Of a stretch of 60,536 bases of DNA, positions 23,285 to 34,484 are shown piece by piece. The DNA comes from Zygnema cylindricum (lineage: Eukaryota > Streptophyta > Zygnematophyceae > Zygnematales > Zygnemataceae), in NCBI GenBank assembly GCA_037447655.1, contig JBBHKE010003429.1, forward strand, positions 112,512 to 173,047, given 5' to 3'. The first letter of the stretch is position 1; each line of letters starts with the position of its first letter. The notes beneath the pieces were generated by a model. It did not search any database. It worked only from the letters and a program-made list of their open reading frames with translations, and had not been told where the DNA came from. The translations under genes were made by a program, and so were the position numbers.

Positions 23285-23560
23285 CATAGTTCAAAAGTAG
23301 GCGATTTTATGGTAGGCCTTTGGTCGGCGCCTTTATCGTAAGTTGTGTTATGGGCTTTTTATGTGATCTTCTTAAATTGCTACTTTGATCAAAAACCGTC
23401 CGATCATCTAAATCTGACGGTGTAAGTAAACTTTTTTGGTCTGAATGTTTTAATTGGTTCGAATAGGTCTGAATACAATATGGGTCCTAAGGTCATATTG
23501 TATGTTTTGCATACAATAGGCATATTGTATGGGCCTACTTTCACCTACTTTTGAACTATG
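23285..23560. mobile_element. CATAG-family (hAT-like) element A, TSD CTTTAAAC
   Basis: 276 bp, with inverted ends CATAGTTCAAAAGTAGGCG / cacctacttttgaactatg. Flanked by CTTTAAAC at 23277-23284 and 23561-23568. The 8-bp duplication fits the hAT superfamily. Noncoding. Confidence 0.88.
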
Positions 23561-23568
23561 CTTTAAAC

Positions 23569-24072
23569 CATTGTTCAAAAGTAGGCGAAAGTAGGCCCAT
23601 ACAATATGCCTGTTGTATGTAAAACATACGATATGACCTTAAGACCCATATTTTATTGGTCGCAAAATGAAAAAAAATAGTGACAGGGTTGAGTTGCACA
23701 TCGATCGATAGAGATTGAAAGTCAAGTCTAAATTTTGAAAAACATTCGGACAATTTTTTTTTTCTGTGAGTTCTGAGGTATTGTTTATTTTAACCGTCAG
23801 ATTTGGACGATCGGACGGTCGTTGATCAAAGTAGCAATCTAAGAATATCACATGAAAAGCCCATAACACAACTCATCCTACGCCGTGTCAATTCGCTTAA
23901 AAATTTCGTCCGGGGCGTGCGTTGTACTATGATCATACGTCAGATTCGTCCGTTTGTACAAGAGTGTGCACAAACGCACACACATACAATATGCTTACTC
24001 TAAGCGAGTTTTGTGCCAAGTTTTGTGCGCCTACCAAACGCCTACCATAAAATCGCCTACTTTTGAACTATG
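23569..24072. mobile_element. CATAG-family (hAT-like) element B, TSD CTTTAAAC
   Basis: 504 bp, with ends CATTGTTCAAAAGTAGGCG / cgcctacttttgaactatg. Flanked by CTTTAAAC at 23561-23568 and 24073-24080, sharing the middle duplication with element A. Noncoding. The interior shares the gagttgcacatcgatcgatagag and cctacgccgtgtcaattcg blocks with 16439-17262. Confidence 0.88.
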
Positions 24073-24738
24073 CTTTAAACATCTTTTCTCCGTACACGCA
24101 TGTCGGTTTTTAGATTTGATGGTTGCGATTGAAATTCAAGATTATCACCTTCCGATTGGCGCTTTTTATGTGAAAATCGGAAAAGGTGTGTACGGAGAAA
24201 ATATGTTTTAAGTGGCGAAAATTTGTTAACTCTAATAACGATTCACGGTGTAGCGGGAGAATCCTCAGTTCTTACACGTGCATGCCTCGAAAGCCATACG
24301 ATCGGGGCCGCGTTTAGTACTTTCACATTTACAACAGACAAAAAAAAAGTCGTTAGGAAACAGAATACCGTACGCTTCAGTGACCACATCTCCAAAATGA
24401 GTGGCCCGATATTCATAACATTTGTACGTCAAGGCTTGTAATTTTACGTACGGTAAACTTCACCCGAAAGTTACTGAACAAAGTCAGTCTACAATCATTA
24501 AAATTTCAATGTTACGGGTTTACGTCAGGACCGCTAATCTTGACTTTCATATTAATGGTTGATGATTGGCCGACAATTTTTATTCCCCCGGTTTTTTTTT
24601 TTTTTTTTTTGGAAGTGTGTATATTTCGGCAGGACTGACGACCATCTGACAAACCGACAGACTCAGGGCGCTCTGATTGGTTGGAGACTTTAAAAAATAT
24701 AAAAATAGGGGAAAATTTTATAAACAAGAAAAGAGTAA

Positions 24739-25962
24739 GGGGTTTTCTCCCAGTACTTGTAACTTAGCGAACTTACTTTGTATTTTAGCGCGGATCCGCC
24801 GGACCCAGTTTTCAAGTGTCCCTATGTCTGTAATGACGAAATCGTAACTTACGCATGTGATGATTGTATACGACAACAATACCTGTGACGGCTGTCAACG
24901 TCTACAATCTGTGGTCGCACGATGTTTTTTGTAGTGTTGTGTATCGGTAAGGATTTGCCGATAATCGATATGGGCCTTTTTTCGGGTAGCCGATAATCGA
25001 TATATCGGTATGGAGATATATGTTCGGACAGTACAGATAAAAGTACGGCCAATCATACACAAAAATCATAAACAAAAATAAACGTACTGAGGTGCTTACC
25101 AATCAGATCATTTGTACAGGCCGAAAGTACAGTAGCCGGCAAAAGATATGTACTGCTTTAGTACGGCTCCAGATAAAAAGATGTACCTTTCACATTCGAC
25201 GTTATGGCTTGTCCCTTTCCTCCTTGGGATCCACTGGAAACCTGCCACGTGTAATACTGACAGAAAGTATAGAAAGTACAAATATATCGGTAGCTCTGAC
25301 CGTTCGATAACCGATAACTATCGGTATCGGTATTATCCCGATAAATTTTTTAAGGATACACAACACTAGTTTTTTGGAACTGCTTGTGACGTCGCATGTC
25401 TTCCCGTGACATTGTAGACGTAGTGCATTCCAACCAGTGTCGTTTCACGGTTGAAGACGAGGCGATTTGCCTTTGCGACTCCTGTCCGGTTGACGTGAAA
25501 TGGCATCTGAATTTGAAGACCCTTGCAAAAAAGAAATCCGCACTGGACCAAAACGGACAAATCCAAACAAATTGTGTACTTTTATTTGTCGTATTAGAAT
25601 GCAAACATAAAAAATATAGCGAATTCTGTACTTTTATTTGTCCTTAGAAATCGTATGAAAATTTTCGAATATTACGACACGTGCGAATATATGTTCCTAT
25701 TTGTTTATAGGGAATCCCTATTATTAAAACACATCGCGCATGTGTTTTAAATATAAGGTTGAAGATGACGTTTTTTGTCGTCAAAGTGGGTTGAAAAACA
25801 CAAGACGACAAATTTTTGTACATCGTAAGTTCGAGGATGACGCAAATTGTACTCTACAAATTTGTGATTCCTTCGTACGGTTGGAACTTAGGAAGTACGG
25901 CGCTATATTTTACAGCAAAACGATAGAAAAAAACCCTTACTTATGCACATGGGGACACACCC
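24739..25962. mobile_element. Harbinger-like element with nested hAT MITE, TSD TAA
   Basis: Starts GGGGTTTTCTCCCAGTACTT and ends cacatggggacacaccc, between TAA (24736-24738) and TAA (25963-25965). Removing the nested element and its duplication (445 bp) leaves 779 bp, the same length as the copy at 26587-27365. The 3-bp TAA duplication suits PIF/Harbinger. No transposase. A short frame near the right end (25740-25960) is similar in the sister copies. Confidence 0.82.
24932..25368. mobile_element. hAT-like MITE, TSD GTTTTTTG
   Basis: 437 bp, starts TAGTGTTGTGTATCGG and ends ggatacacaacacta. Flanked by the perfect 8-bp duplication GTTTTTTG (24924-24931 and 25369-25376). The sister Harbinger-like copies carry the uninterrupted target. 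Interior rich in atatcgataatcg. Noncoding. Confidence 0.92.
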
Positions 25963-26586
25963 TAAAGCCTGACCATTTCTCAGCAGAACCCGCTATATTA
26001 CAAAATAAGCAAACTGCACCTGACGACTATGCTATACTTCCAAAACAGCCGTACATTCTGATGCTGGTCAATGCTGCTCTGATTCTCCGTACATATTTTA
26101 CTGTTGTTCTAATGTTCGAAAAACAGAAATCGTCAATACGTGTCACATATATAGCCGCTACGCTAGTTTGTGACACTGTATACGTTTTTTAATATTTATT
26201 TTTGGATTGTAGACGTTTGGCTTTTTGTGACATAGATGACGTCATCCTTATTCGCGACACTTGCCACGTCACTTATTTTGGCACTGTGGACCACGGCTTC
26301 CTAATATGGTTTTTTTTGTCTTTTCTTCCTCGAGCTTGTCACCAAATTTCGCGCAAAGGGAACCATTTTTATTTTTTTGCAAAGCTTTTTTTTCTCGTAA
26401 CAATTTTGTCACGACAAACGACAAAAAGAGGGAGTTTGGAGACGGAGTGGGAGAGGGAGAAGGAGAGGCGACGGCATGTGGAGAGTTTTGCAAATGACAT
26501 TAGAGGTCCTTGACCCTTGTAGCTATTATTCGTACTTGCGCGTGACGACAAAAACATAAATATACATTTACTTTCCCTAGTAATAA

Positions 26587-27365
26587 GGGTATGTCCCCAT
26601 GTACTTGTAACTTAGCGAACTTACTTGGTATTTTGGCGCAGATCCGCCGGACCCGGTTTTCAAACGTCCCTATGTCTGTAAGGACGAAATCGCAACTTAC
26701 GCTTGTGACGATTGTATACGTCGACAATACTTGTGACGGTTTTCAACGTCTACAATCTGTGGTCGCACGTTATTTTTTGGAATAACTTTGTGACGTCGCA
26801 TGTCTTACTGTGACATTGCAGACTTACCGCATTCCAGCCTAGCAGTTTCACGGTTGAAGAAGATGCGCTTTGCCTTTCGCGTCGCTTGTCCGCTCTGAGG
26901 TGAAATGGCATTGGAATTTGAAGACCCCTGCAAATAAAAAATCCGTACTGGACGAAAACGGACAAAATCAAACAATCTGTGTACTTCTTTTCGTCTTATT
27001 ATGACGCAAACGGGCAGATCATAGCGAACTATGTACTTTTCTTTGTCCTTGGAAATCGTAGGAAATTTTTCGAAATTTATGGCACGTGCGAAAAATGTTC
27101 CTATTTGTCAATCGAAAAAACCTAATTTTAAATCACATCACGCATGTGTTTTAAAAAAGGTTTGATGGTGACGTTTTTTGTCGTAGAAGTGGGTCGAAAA
27201 GCACAAGACAACAAATTTTCGTACATCCTAAGTTTAAGGATGACGAAAATTATACTCTACAAATTTACGATTCCTTCGTACGGTTGCAACTAAGGCAGTA
27301 CGGCGCTAAGTTTTACAGCAAAACGACAGAAAATAGCCCTTACTTATGCACATGGGGACACACCC
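26587..27365. mobile_element. Harbinger-like element, 779 bp, TSD TAA
   Basis: Starts GGGTATGTCCCCATGTACTT and ends ttatgcacatggggacacaccc, flanked by TAA (26584-26586 and 27366-27368). Same orientation as the copies at 24739 and 29264. Noncoding or truncated; no transposase motif. Confidence 0.9.
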
Positions 27366-27589
27366 TAAACCCTTTAAATCGTGTGAAGCGCGATGAGCTC
27401 GCATGACGTTGCCGTGAATCGAAAAATCGAAGATGAGAATATGAATTACATACTACGTTTGATGATGACGTAAGCACAGTCGACCGGTCGGTTTCTACAC
27501 AATTCCTCGTACGGTACAAGATTTTCTCGGTGCAGCATTCAGTTTTTGTAGAAAACGACTGAAAAAACGGCTTTCTTTTGCACATGGTA

Positions 27590-29147
27590 CAACATGAATT
27601 GCTATTAGTGTTAATGTTTTTTTTTGTCTCTTACAGCATCTTTTCCCCGTACACACTTTTCGGATTATGGATCAGACGATTGCGATTGAAATCCAAGATT
27701 CTCACCTTCCCATTAGCGGTAACCATGGCGAAATCGGTTGTGTGCGAGAAAAGATGTCTAAGTAACAAAATTATTAACAGTGTTGAGTGCCAGAGGACCA
27801 ATGTGGAGTATTACGATGTATATCAATTTCGACTAACCGATAATTGATATATAAGCCCGATATATCGAATTTTAAAATATCGCGATATATACCAATATAT
27901 TATTATCGCCAATATATTGTATGTAATATATCGAGGCTTCTTTATAAAGAACAATAAATCTTGTTGAGTTGCTCTTCAACGTAATACTGTTCTTTGCCGA
28001 TACTGAGTGTTCTTCGCGGTGGTGGTACTAGTTACTACTTATGCCGTGCTAATTGCTAGGCTGCGGTACTAGAACTGATCGCGGTAACCAATTAGTGTTC
28101 GCGTGCCGGTAATGATATGCTACTGCATTTGCCGGTGGTACTAAACGCTTGACGTTGATGGTACTAAACGCTTGCCGATCTTCTTCTTCGCACTGCTGCT
28201 AGTATCTTGCTCACCGCCGGTGGTACTAGCTATTACAATATTAATAAAAATAAGAATAAGATTTCACAATTTGTACACTTCAAAAAATAATTAATAGTAA
28301 TCGGAATAAAATGAAAAGTTCACATTTTATACACTTAAAAAAAATAATAATAATAATAACAAAAACTCACATTCTGTACACTTCCAAAAATAATTAATAA
28401 AAATAATCATTTTGTACACTTCCAAAAATAATTAATAAAAATCATAATAAGAATTCTCATTTTGTACACTTTATAAAATATTGAATAAAAATAATAATAA
28501 AAGTTCACATTTTATACACCTCAAAAATTAATAAATATATATAATAATAAAAATTCTCATTTTGTACACTTCCAAAAATAACTAATAAAAATAATAATAA
28601 AAATTCTCATTTTGTACACTTCCAAAAATAATTAATTAAAATAATAATAAAAATTCTCATTTTGTACACTTCCAAAAATAATTATTAAAAATAATACTAA
28701 AAATTATGCCTTCCTGCCTGAAACGAACAGTCTGCAATTTTTTTTTTCATATCATACTATGACTAAATTAGTGTGGGTTTCAAGTTTTCATATGTGAAGT
28801 TCTGTACCGTAGTACGTACTAAATAATTAACGAAATGAATTAGTATTACAATATTAGTACTTTTTCGTTGGTTACATTTTGCAGCGTTACCTTGTAAGTC
28901 ACAGAACGAAAATCACGTCGTACGTCGCGCTTCATAAAATTTGTCGTTATCGCTAAAACAACATATTAAATAATTTTTTTTTATATATAAAATACAATAT
29001 ATCGCGATATATATCGCGATGATTTATGTTGGTCGCGGTATGATATATCGAGGACTTTGCTCGATCGACATTCAATATATTGAATATCGGAATTATCACG
29101 ATATGAAACAATCCGATACCCAACACTACTAATAACGATACACGGTG
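27590..29147. mobile_element. Stowaway-like element with nested hAT-like element
   Basis: Left end caacatgaattgctattagtgtt (degenerate CACCG end) after TA (27588-27589); right end actaataacgatacacggtg before TA (29148-29149). Inside, from cagtgttgagtgcc (about 27779) to gatacccaacacta (about 29130), lies a hAT-like element with TAGTGTTG-type ends; its duplication is not clean. The hAT interior contains an AT-rich tandem array. Confidence 0.65.
28255..28707. repeat. AT-rich tandem array, unit about 50-60 bp, about 8 copies
   Basis: Core unit cattttgtacacttccaaaaataattaataaaaataataataaaaattct, with copies beginning near 28265, 28320, 28370, 28410, 28458, 28508, 28558, 28608 and 28660. The last four are very similar. 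A preceding stretch (28020-28230) has scattered ggtggtactar motifs. Confidence 0.85.
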
Positions 29148-29263
29148 TACATATCCCCTATGACAAGATTCACATAACGGGGTCGAGACGCGAAAGGAGA
29201 AAGCGAGTGGCGTTGACACGTGCGAGCGCACTTAAATTTGTCGGTGGAAAATCACAAGAATAT

Positions 29264-30045
29264 GGGTATGTCCCCATGTACTTGTAACTTAGCGAACTTA
29301 CTTTGTATTTTAGCGCGGATCCGCCGAACCCGGCTTTCAAGTGTCCCTATGTCTATAAGGAAGAAATCGCAACTTACGCTTGTGACGATTGTATACGTCG
29401 ACAATACCTGTGACGGTTGTCAACGTCTACAATCTGTGGTCGCACGATATTTTTTGGGACAGCTTTGTGATGTCGCATGTCTTACCGTGATATTGTAGAC
29501 GTACCGCATTCCAACCTGGCAGTTTCACGGTTGAAGAAGATGCACTTTGCCCTTCGTGTCGCCTGTCCGCTCGAGGTGAAATGGCATCGGAATTTGAAGA
29601 CCCCTGCAAATAAAAAATCCGTAATGGAAGAAAATGGTCAAAATCAAACAAACTGTGTACTTCTTTTCGTCTTATTATAACGCTAATGGACAGTACATAG
29701 CGAACTATGTACTTTTCTCTGTCCTTGAAAATAGTAGGATTTTTTTTCGAGATTTAAGGCACGTGCGAAAAAAATGTTCCTATTTGTCAATCGAAAAAAC
29801 CTAATTTTAAATCACATCGCGCATGTGTTTTAAACAAAGGTTTGAAGATGACGTTTTTTGTCGTAGAAGTGGGTTGAAAAGCACAAGACGACAAATTTTC
29901 GTACATCCTAAGTTCAAGGATGACGCAAATTGTACTCTACAAATTTGCGACTCCTTCGTACCGTTGCAACTTAGGCAGTACGGCGCTAAATTTTACGGCA
30001 AAACGACAGAAAAAAACCCTTACTTATGCACATGGGGACGCACCC
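29264..30045. mobile_element. Harbinger-like element, 782 bp, TSD TAT
   Basis: Starts GGGTATGTCCCCATGTACTT and ends ttatgcacatggggacgcaccc, flanked by TAT (29261-29263 and 30046-30048). Collinear over its length with 26587-27365. A frame of about 65 codons near the right end (29845-30045) resembles those in the sister copies. Confidence 0.9.
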
Positions 30046-30094
30046 TATGTTCTCACATTTTCAATTGTCGAGTATGTGAACGTAGCGGCTACTA

Positions 30095-30215
30095 CACCAC
30101 GAATCGTTATTAGAGTAAAGAAAAAATTAGAGTATAAAAATGAAAAAAAATAGAATTATTTATTCAAATTTGTGTGATAGACCCTTATAAAGAAAAAATA
30201 CTATAATTTATCCAA
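30095..30215. mobile_element. Stowaway-like element, one end only
   Basis: Starts CACCACGAATCGTTATTAGAG after TA (30093-30094). The opposite end was not found before the tandem array begins. Confidence 0.45.
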
Positions 30216-30281
30216 CTAGTAAATCAACGCCCGTTACACGGGCATGTACCCTGTCCAGTTTATCATGCCCGTACTGTGGAC

Positions 30282-31270
30282 GCATGGCAACATCACGTTG
30301 TGCTAGCGGTACGACGGTCTGTACCGCTGACGCACGGCAACGTTACACGGCGAATCGTTATTAGTGTTGAAGTTTAAATAGTGTTGAAAGTAGTTTAACG
30401 TAATTGATGTTAATTAAGAATTTGATTTTATTTTTTAAATGTGTATTGTAATTTCGGCTTAATGCTAATTTGGGAACAACAAAAATGAAATATTTTCCGT
30501 ATGATTGTATACATTAACATATGTATTCGTACAAAATATTAGAAATCGTACGCCATCGTGAAATTTAAAACATTCGTACATGTCAGACTAATTTACGTGT
30601 CAGGATAATCAAGTTTTTTTAGCGCACGTTCTTATGGGTGCGCGTCTGATTTAATTAATTTTTAGTAAAATTTTCACTTGAAAAGGTACATTTATGTACG
30701 GTGTGACATCGACCATACATCACACAATTTACATCTTATTGTACTTTCGTTCTTTACACTATTTTGAACGGTACCTTAATTAAAGTAAAGGAAAATTTAA
30801 AATCATGTATCCTATTTAAGAAAAAAAATCAAAAATTTAAGAGCCCAAATTAGAGTTATATACTCTATTAACGATTCGCGGTGTACATTGTGCCAGCAGT
30901 ACAGCGGTCTGCGACGGTTGGCAACGTTGCATTGTGCCAACCGTACGCGGTCTGGACAGTGAGGTTGGCAATGATACATTACGCCATTCGTACGGCGGTC
31001 TGCAGAGCGACGCACGACAACGTTACATTACGTCATCCGTACGACGGTCCTCACAGCGACGCACGGCAACGTTACATTACGCCATCCGTACGGCGGTTCG
31101 CACAGCGACGCACGACAACGTTACATTATGCCATCCGTACGGCGGTCCACACAACGACGCACAACAACGTTAAATTACGCCATCCGTGCGGCGGTCTGCA
31201 CATCGACGCACGACAACATTAAATTACGCAAGCGGTACAGCGGTTGTACTGCGGGCGGTCGCACATCGTG
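30282..31270. repeat. 49-bp tandem array, split by a TIR element
   Basis: A unit such as gacgcacgacaacgttacattacgyc + atccgtacgrcggtccgcacagc repeats with exact 49-bp period at 31009, 31058, 31107, 31156 and 31205, with more diverged units upstream to about 30282. The Stowaway-like element 30346-30883 lies inside one unit. The open frames through the array (for example 30881-31222) exist because the unit lacks stops in several frames. A TATA-like box follows at 31331. Confidence 0.9.
30346..30883. mobile_element. Stowaway/mariner-like element, TSD TA proven by array
   Basis: 538 bp, ends CACGGCGAATCGTTATTAGTG / attaacgattcgcggtg. It sits between gcaacgtTA and TAcattgtgcc; intact array units read gcaacgttacatt, so the empty site contains a single TA. 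Internal sequence is related to 13845-14367. Confidence 0.93.
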
Positions 31271-31330
31271 CTCGCGGTACGGTCGTCCGTACTGCGTGTG
31301 ACAGAAAAAAATCGAAACAGACACGGCGCC

Positions 31331-31337
31331 TATATAA
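31331..31337 (+). promoter_or_regulatory. TATA-like box downstream of the 49-bp array
   Basis: TATATAA in the context cggcgccTATATAAGGGTTTCC, 60 bp after the last array unit. No convincing gene follows within 1 kb. Could be the promoter of a lost or unrecognised transcript. Confidence 0.3.
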
Positions 31338-31399
31338 GGGTTTCCCCGAAGGCGAACAACGTTCTCTTATTTATATACTGATAACTCTTATTATTCCGT

Positions 31400-32438
31400 G
31401 CTAAATATATTTACTAAATTAGGTAGATGTACAAAATCTGAGAGAACGTACAGATTTACGTCATTATGATGTTTGCAATACGCGGTTTGTGATAACGCAG
31501 TTACATGATAACGACATTTATTAAATCATTTTTTGTACTTTTTTAGTTAGTAAAGTACTATTCTATTTCATAAAGTACAGTTTTGCATAAATTCATATCG
31601 CGAAGTCTTCGATATTCAATATATCAAATCTCGATTTCCCAGAGGACTCGATATGGTTCATAAAAGCTTACGGAAAAGGTACAAAAGAAAACGTTTTGAA
31701 ATTTGTTGACTTAGCGTTAGAGCTCGCAAACGGTCAACCGAAACCGTGATCGACCGTTAACCGACCACCGGCGCCTGATCCGGAACCAATTTGGTTGCCA
31801 AATTTTGGGGGCCGGGCGGTTGCGCTCGGATGATTCATCAAAAAAAAAAAGTCGGTTACGGTAGGTTAACCAAAAAACAAAAAAAAATGAAAATTTTGTA
31901 CTGTCCATATAATCTAACATTATTGTACTTTTTACTCTTTGGTATCGTGGAAGTACGTGACATCATGATTAGCATTGCAAATCCGACACGGTAGTAACAC
32001 TATTCATTTCGCAAATCTTAAGGAACGCGACATATCGTATTTATTGGTTTATTCATACGTCGTACATTAATTAATTTTGTACTTTTTCGGTTACGGGCGT
32101 GCACGGTTAGCCGCGAGAAATCGAGTTTCGGTTAACTTTTATTTTCGTAAACGCCGGTCGGTAAACGGTTAACAATTTTGGAGCGTGACGTAACCCCATC
32201 GATTGTCGGATACTCAGATTTGAAAAATAAAACGGTCGGTTTCGCTTATGTAAAATTTTGACTTTTGCGACCTTTGCCTGGCATTCACTTCGATACATCG
32301 CGAGAAAAAATATATTGAATTATCGGCCAATATGTCACATAGATATCGCGATATTCACCTCCTCGATATATTGATAATCGGGTACCCAAAATTCGTTACA
32401 TATCGAATATCGGCATGGGGCACTCGATACCAACACTA
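31400..32438. other. No gene; hAT-like right end at 32438
   Basis: Contains cgatattcaatatatcaaatc-type sequence typical of the hAT-like family and ends cgataccaacacta at 32438, directly abutting the next element. Left boundary unknown. Confidence 0.4.
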
Positions 32439-32653
32439 CACCGTGTATCGCTATTAGCGTTAATATTTTTTTCGCCACTTAAAACATCTTTTCGCCGTAC
32501 ACACTTGTCCGATTTGCAATTTGAGACCGTCAATCGGAAGCTGAGGATCTTACCTTTCAATCGCAACCGTCAGATATAGGAGCCGACATTGTACGGAAAA
32601 AAGATGTTTAAAGAGACGAACAAAAACATCAGCACTAAAAACGATTCACGGTG
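32439..32653. mobile_element. Short Stowaway-like element
   Basis: 215 bp. Starts CACCGTGTATCGCTATTAGCG after TA and ends actaaaaacgattcacggtg. Interior cacttaaaacatcttttcgccgtacacac, the empty target of the nested elements at 23285-24072. Confidence 0.85.
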
Positions 32654-32998
32654 GTAGAATACACGGCGCGCCGAACGCGCGCCAACCAAACACCTCCATA
32701 TAACTGACACCTGTGCAGGACCGAAATCTTTGCAAACAACTTTCCAAACTGTAACTAGAACCGTACAGTACGAAGATCTTTCGTACAAATAAACGTGTGT
32801 AGGACCGAATCTCACAAAAGGGAAAACGAAAACCGTACAGAACTAGGACCAACCGTACGAACATCCAAAATATTCGTCGGTTCGCGTCGCCGAATGACCG
32901 TACGGCCGATTCCACAATGTTGCATAACAAAATTGACGTTTACAAGCGTTTTGGGGACTTTAATTTCCTGTTTTAGCCGTCAATTCTAAAACCAAAAT

Positions 32999-33062
32999 AG
33001 TGTTGCGTATCGAACCAGAATTGTGGATTCTCGATTCTCAATATTAAGCGAGGTCTTGATCT
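32999..33062. mobile_element. hAT-like left end fragment
   Basis: tagtgttgcgtatcgaaccag, similar to the TAGTGTTG start of 24932. No partner end found before the next element. Confidence 0.35.
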
Positions 33063-33080
33063 GCGTCGAAATGGTAGCTA

Positions 33081-33288
33081 CACCGCGAATCGCTATTAGC
33101 ATTAACAAATATTTAGTGTTAAAGAACAATTAGTATGATTAACGCTAATTGGGAATTTGGGGATTTTCAAGGAAATCAGTCACTCTAATTTGGTTTTTAG
33201 TGTTTTTTTAATCACTCTATTTAAGAATTAGGGTAAAAAATTAGGGGCGCCGAATTAGCGTGATTAACGCTAATAGCGATTCGCGGGG
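33081..33288. mobile_element. Short Stowaway-like element
   Basis: 208 bp, starts CACCGCGAATCGCTATTAGCA and ends taacgctaatagcgattcgcgggg, TA on both sides. Nearly the same element as 38885-39093. Confidence 0.88.
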
Positions 33289-33784
33289 TAACTGTAGATT
33301 TCATTAACCCTAATGCAGCAACCCTAATTCATTAACCCTAATGCAGCAGCCCTAATTTCTGCACAAGTCTAGAACCGTATGAAATTGCATGTGATTTCAC
33401 TTGTTGTTACCCTGTATTTGCATTCGCAAAAACAAAAAAAATATTAAAAATTTAAGCCATGTTAAACTACTAGAAAAACCTTAGCAAACCCTAAGACATC
33501 TCAACACAATGCAACAAACCCTAAAACCGTTAAAACTCTAAAATCGCCTCAAACAAGCCAAAAACATCTTGAAATTGCAGCGAATGTTGACGATGTTAAC
33601 ATCACAGTGCACTTTGAGTTCATAAATGCGATTAGCCATTCGTTCTCTTCCCGATCATGTAAAGCCATACTTTATGATCTTGTCCTTTCCTGCATGATCC
33701 CACATAGCCAGCATTCTGTTGACGTACGAAAATTGACCTGGATCCGCACTAAATAAATAAATTGCAACTACTCATACATTTCGA

Positions 33785-33860
33785 CATCCTTGCTCGTGGC
33801 GCAGTGGTTAGCACATCCACATCTTCACCCAAAGATTGTGGTTCAAATCTCGTCTAGCTC
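33785..33860 (+). other. tRNA-like sequence with Pol III A and B boxes
   Basis: gtggcgcagtggttagc matches the A-box/D-arm consensus and gtggttcaaatctc the B box/T arm, about 45 bp apart. The anticodon arm does not fold with a proper 7-nt loop, and the acceptor ends do not pair cleanly. More likely a tRNA-derived repeat (SINE head or decayed tRNA) than a functional tRNA. Confidence 0.5.
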
Positions 33861-33920
33861 AGTGTATTTATATATTTCCTTTGTCAAAATTGTGTCGTCG
33901 ATTCCGCGATTCTACATACT

Positions 33921-34480
33921 TTAACACAGTCCATTATCTACTGCCACTAGAATAGAGGATTTTCTGAATTCAGGGACATAGAGTGCCTCTATTATAACTC
34001 TAGATAATAGCTTTCCATCTACCAACACTTCTATTTCTATGTCTCCTTTCCATGTCGATAGAGTAGAACGATAACTTCCTATAAAGACTCGAGTCAGGGA
34101 GATAGTAGAGTAGGAGAACCATTCTTGTTTGAAACACACTTGTTGAATTATGTCAATAATAATAATTACAAATAATAGTAATAATGTCAAGGGACTTGTG
34201 TCAATTATCTCATTACAAGATTTGACCTTAGATGATGCCATCATGGCATAAGCTTGTGGCTCTTTGCCTTACATTACATTGTTTCTAATTTTCGTTTCAT
34301 CTATTTTGTTATGGCAGCTGTCATAGCTGTAGTTCTCACAAGTGGTAATGAAATGCCCAAGTCTCTCACAACAGAAACATTTCATATCGCTCTGTGGTGT
34401 TATGGCTGTCGCATCAATCTTGTTGCTAAAAAATTGCTTCAATTTCAATACTTATTCAAAATACAAATTTATGAAGTTGC
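33921..34480 (-). pseudogene. Copia remnant, third lineage (gag knuckle, protease end)
   Basis: On the minus strand, CFCCERLGHFITTC at about 34347-34388 is a CCHC zinc knuckle, and GDIEIEVLVDGKLL with ALYVPEFRKSSIL (33930-34060) is the C-terminal half of a copia protease. The catalytic part is lost. Sequence differs from the other copia lineages. No LTRs recognised. Confidence 0.7.
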
Positions 34481-34484
34481 TTGA

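Larger units (their letters stand above)
23242..24250. mobile_element. Stowaway-like element carrying two nested elements
   Basis: Starts CACCGTGTATCGCTATTAGG after TA (23240-23241) and ends ctaataacgattcacggtg before TA (24251-24252). The interior target sequence cactttaaacatcttttctccgtac is disrupted by two consecutive CATAG-family elements. Without them the host would be about 200 bp, similar to the copy at 32439-32653. Confidence 0.85.

Noticed and set aside
28255-28707. CRISPR array
   Set aside because: Units are adjacent without unique spacers, AT-rich, in a plant nuclear transposon; no cas genes.
30881-31222. 113-aa repetitive frame as a gene
   Set aside because: The repeat unit is 49 bp, not a multiple of three, so each unit is read in a different frame; openness is due to lack of stops in the unit.
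30282-31270. CRISPR array
   Set aside because: Continuous 49-bp tandem repeat without spacers.
33300-33360. Telomere-like ccctaat motifs
   Set aside because: Only a few copies, irregular spacing, mixed with attcattaaccctaatgcagc; more like a short duplicated segment than interstitial telomere.
33785-33860. Functional tRNA gene
   Set aside because: A and B boxes fit, but the anticodon loop and acceptor stem do not fold properly; kept only as a tRNA-like sequence.
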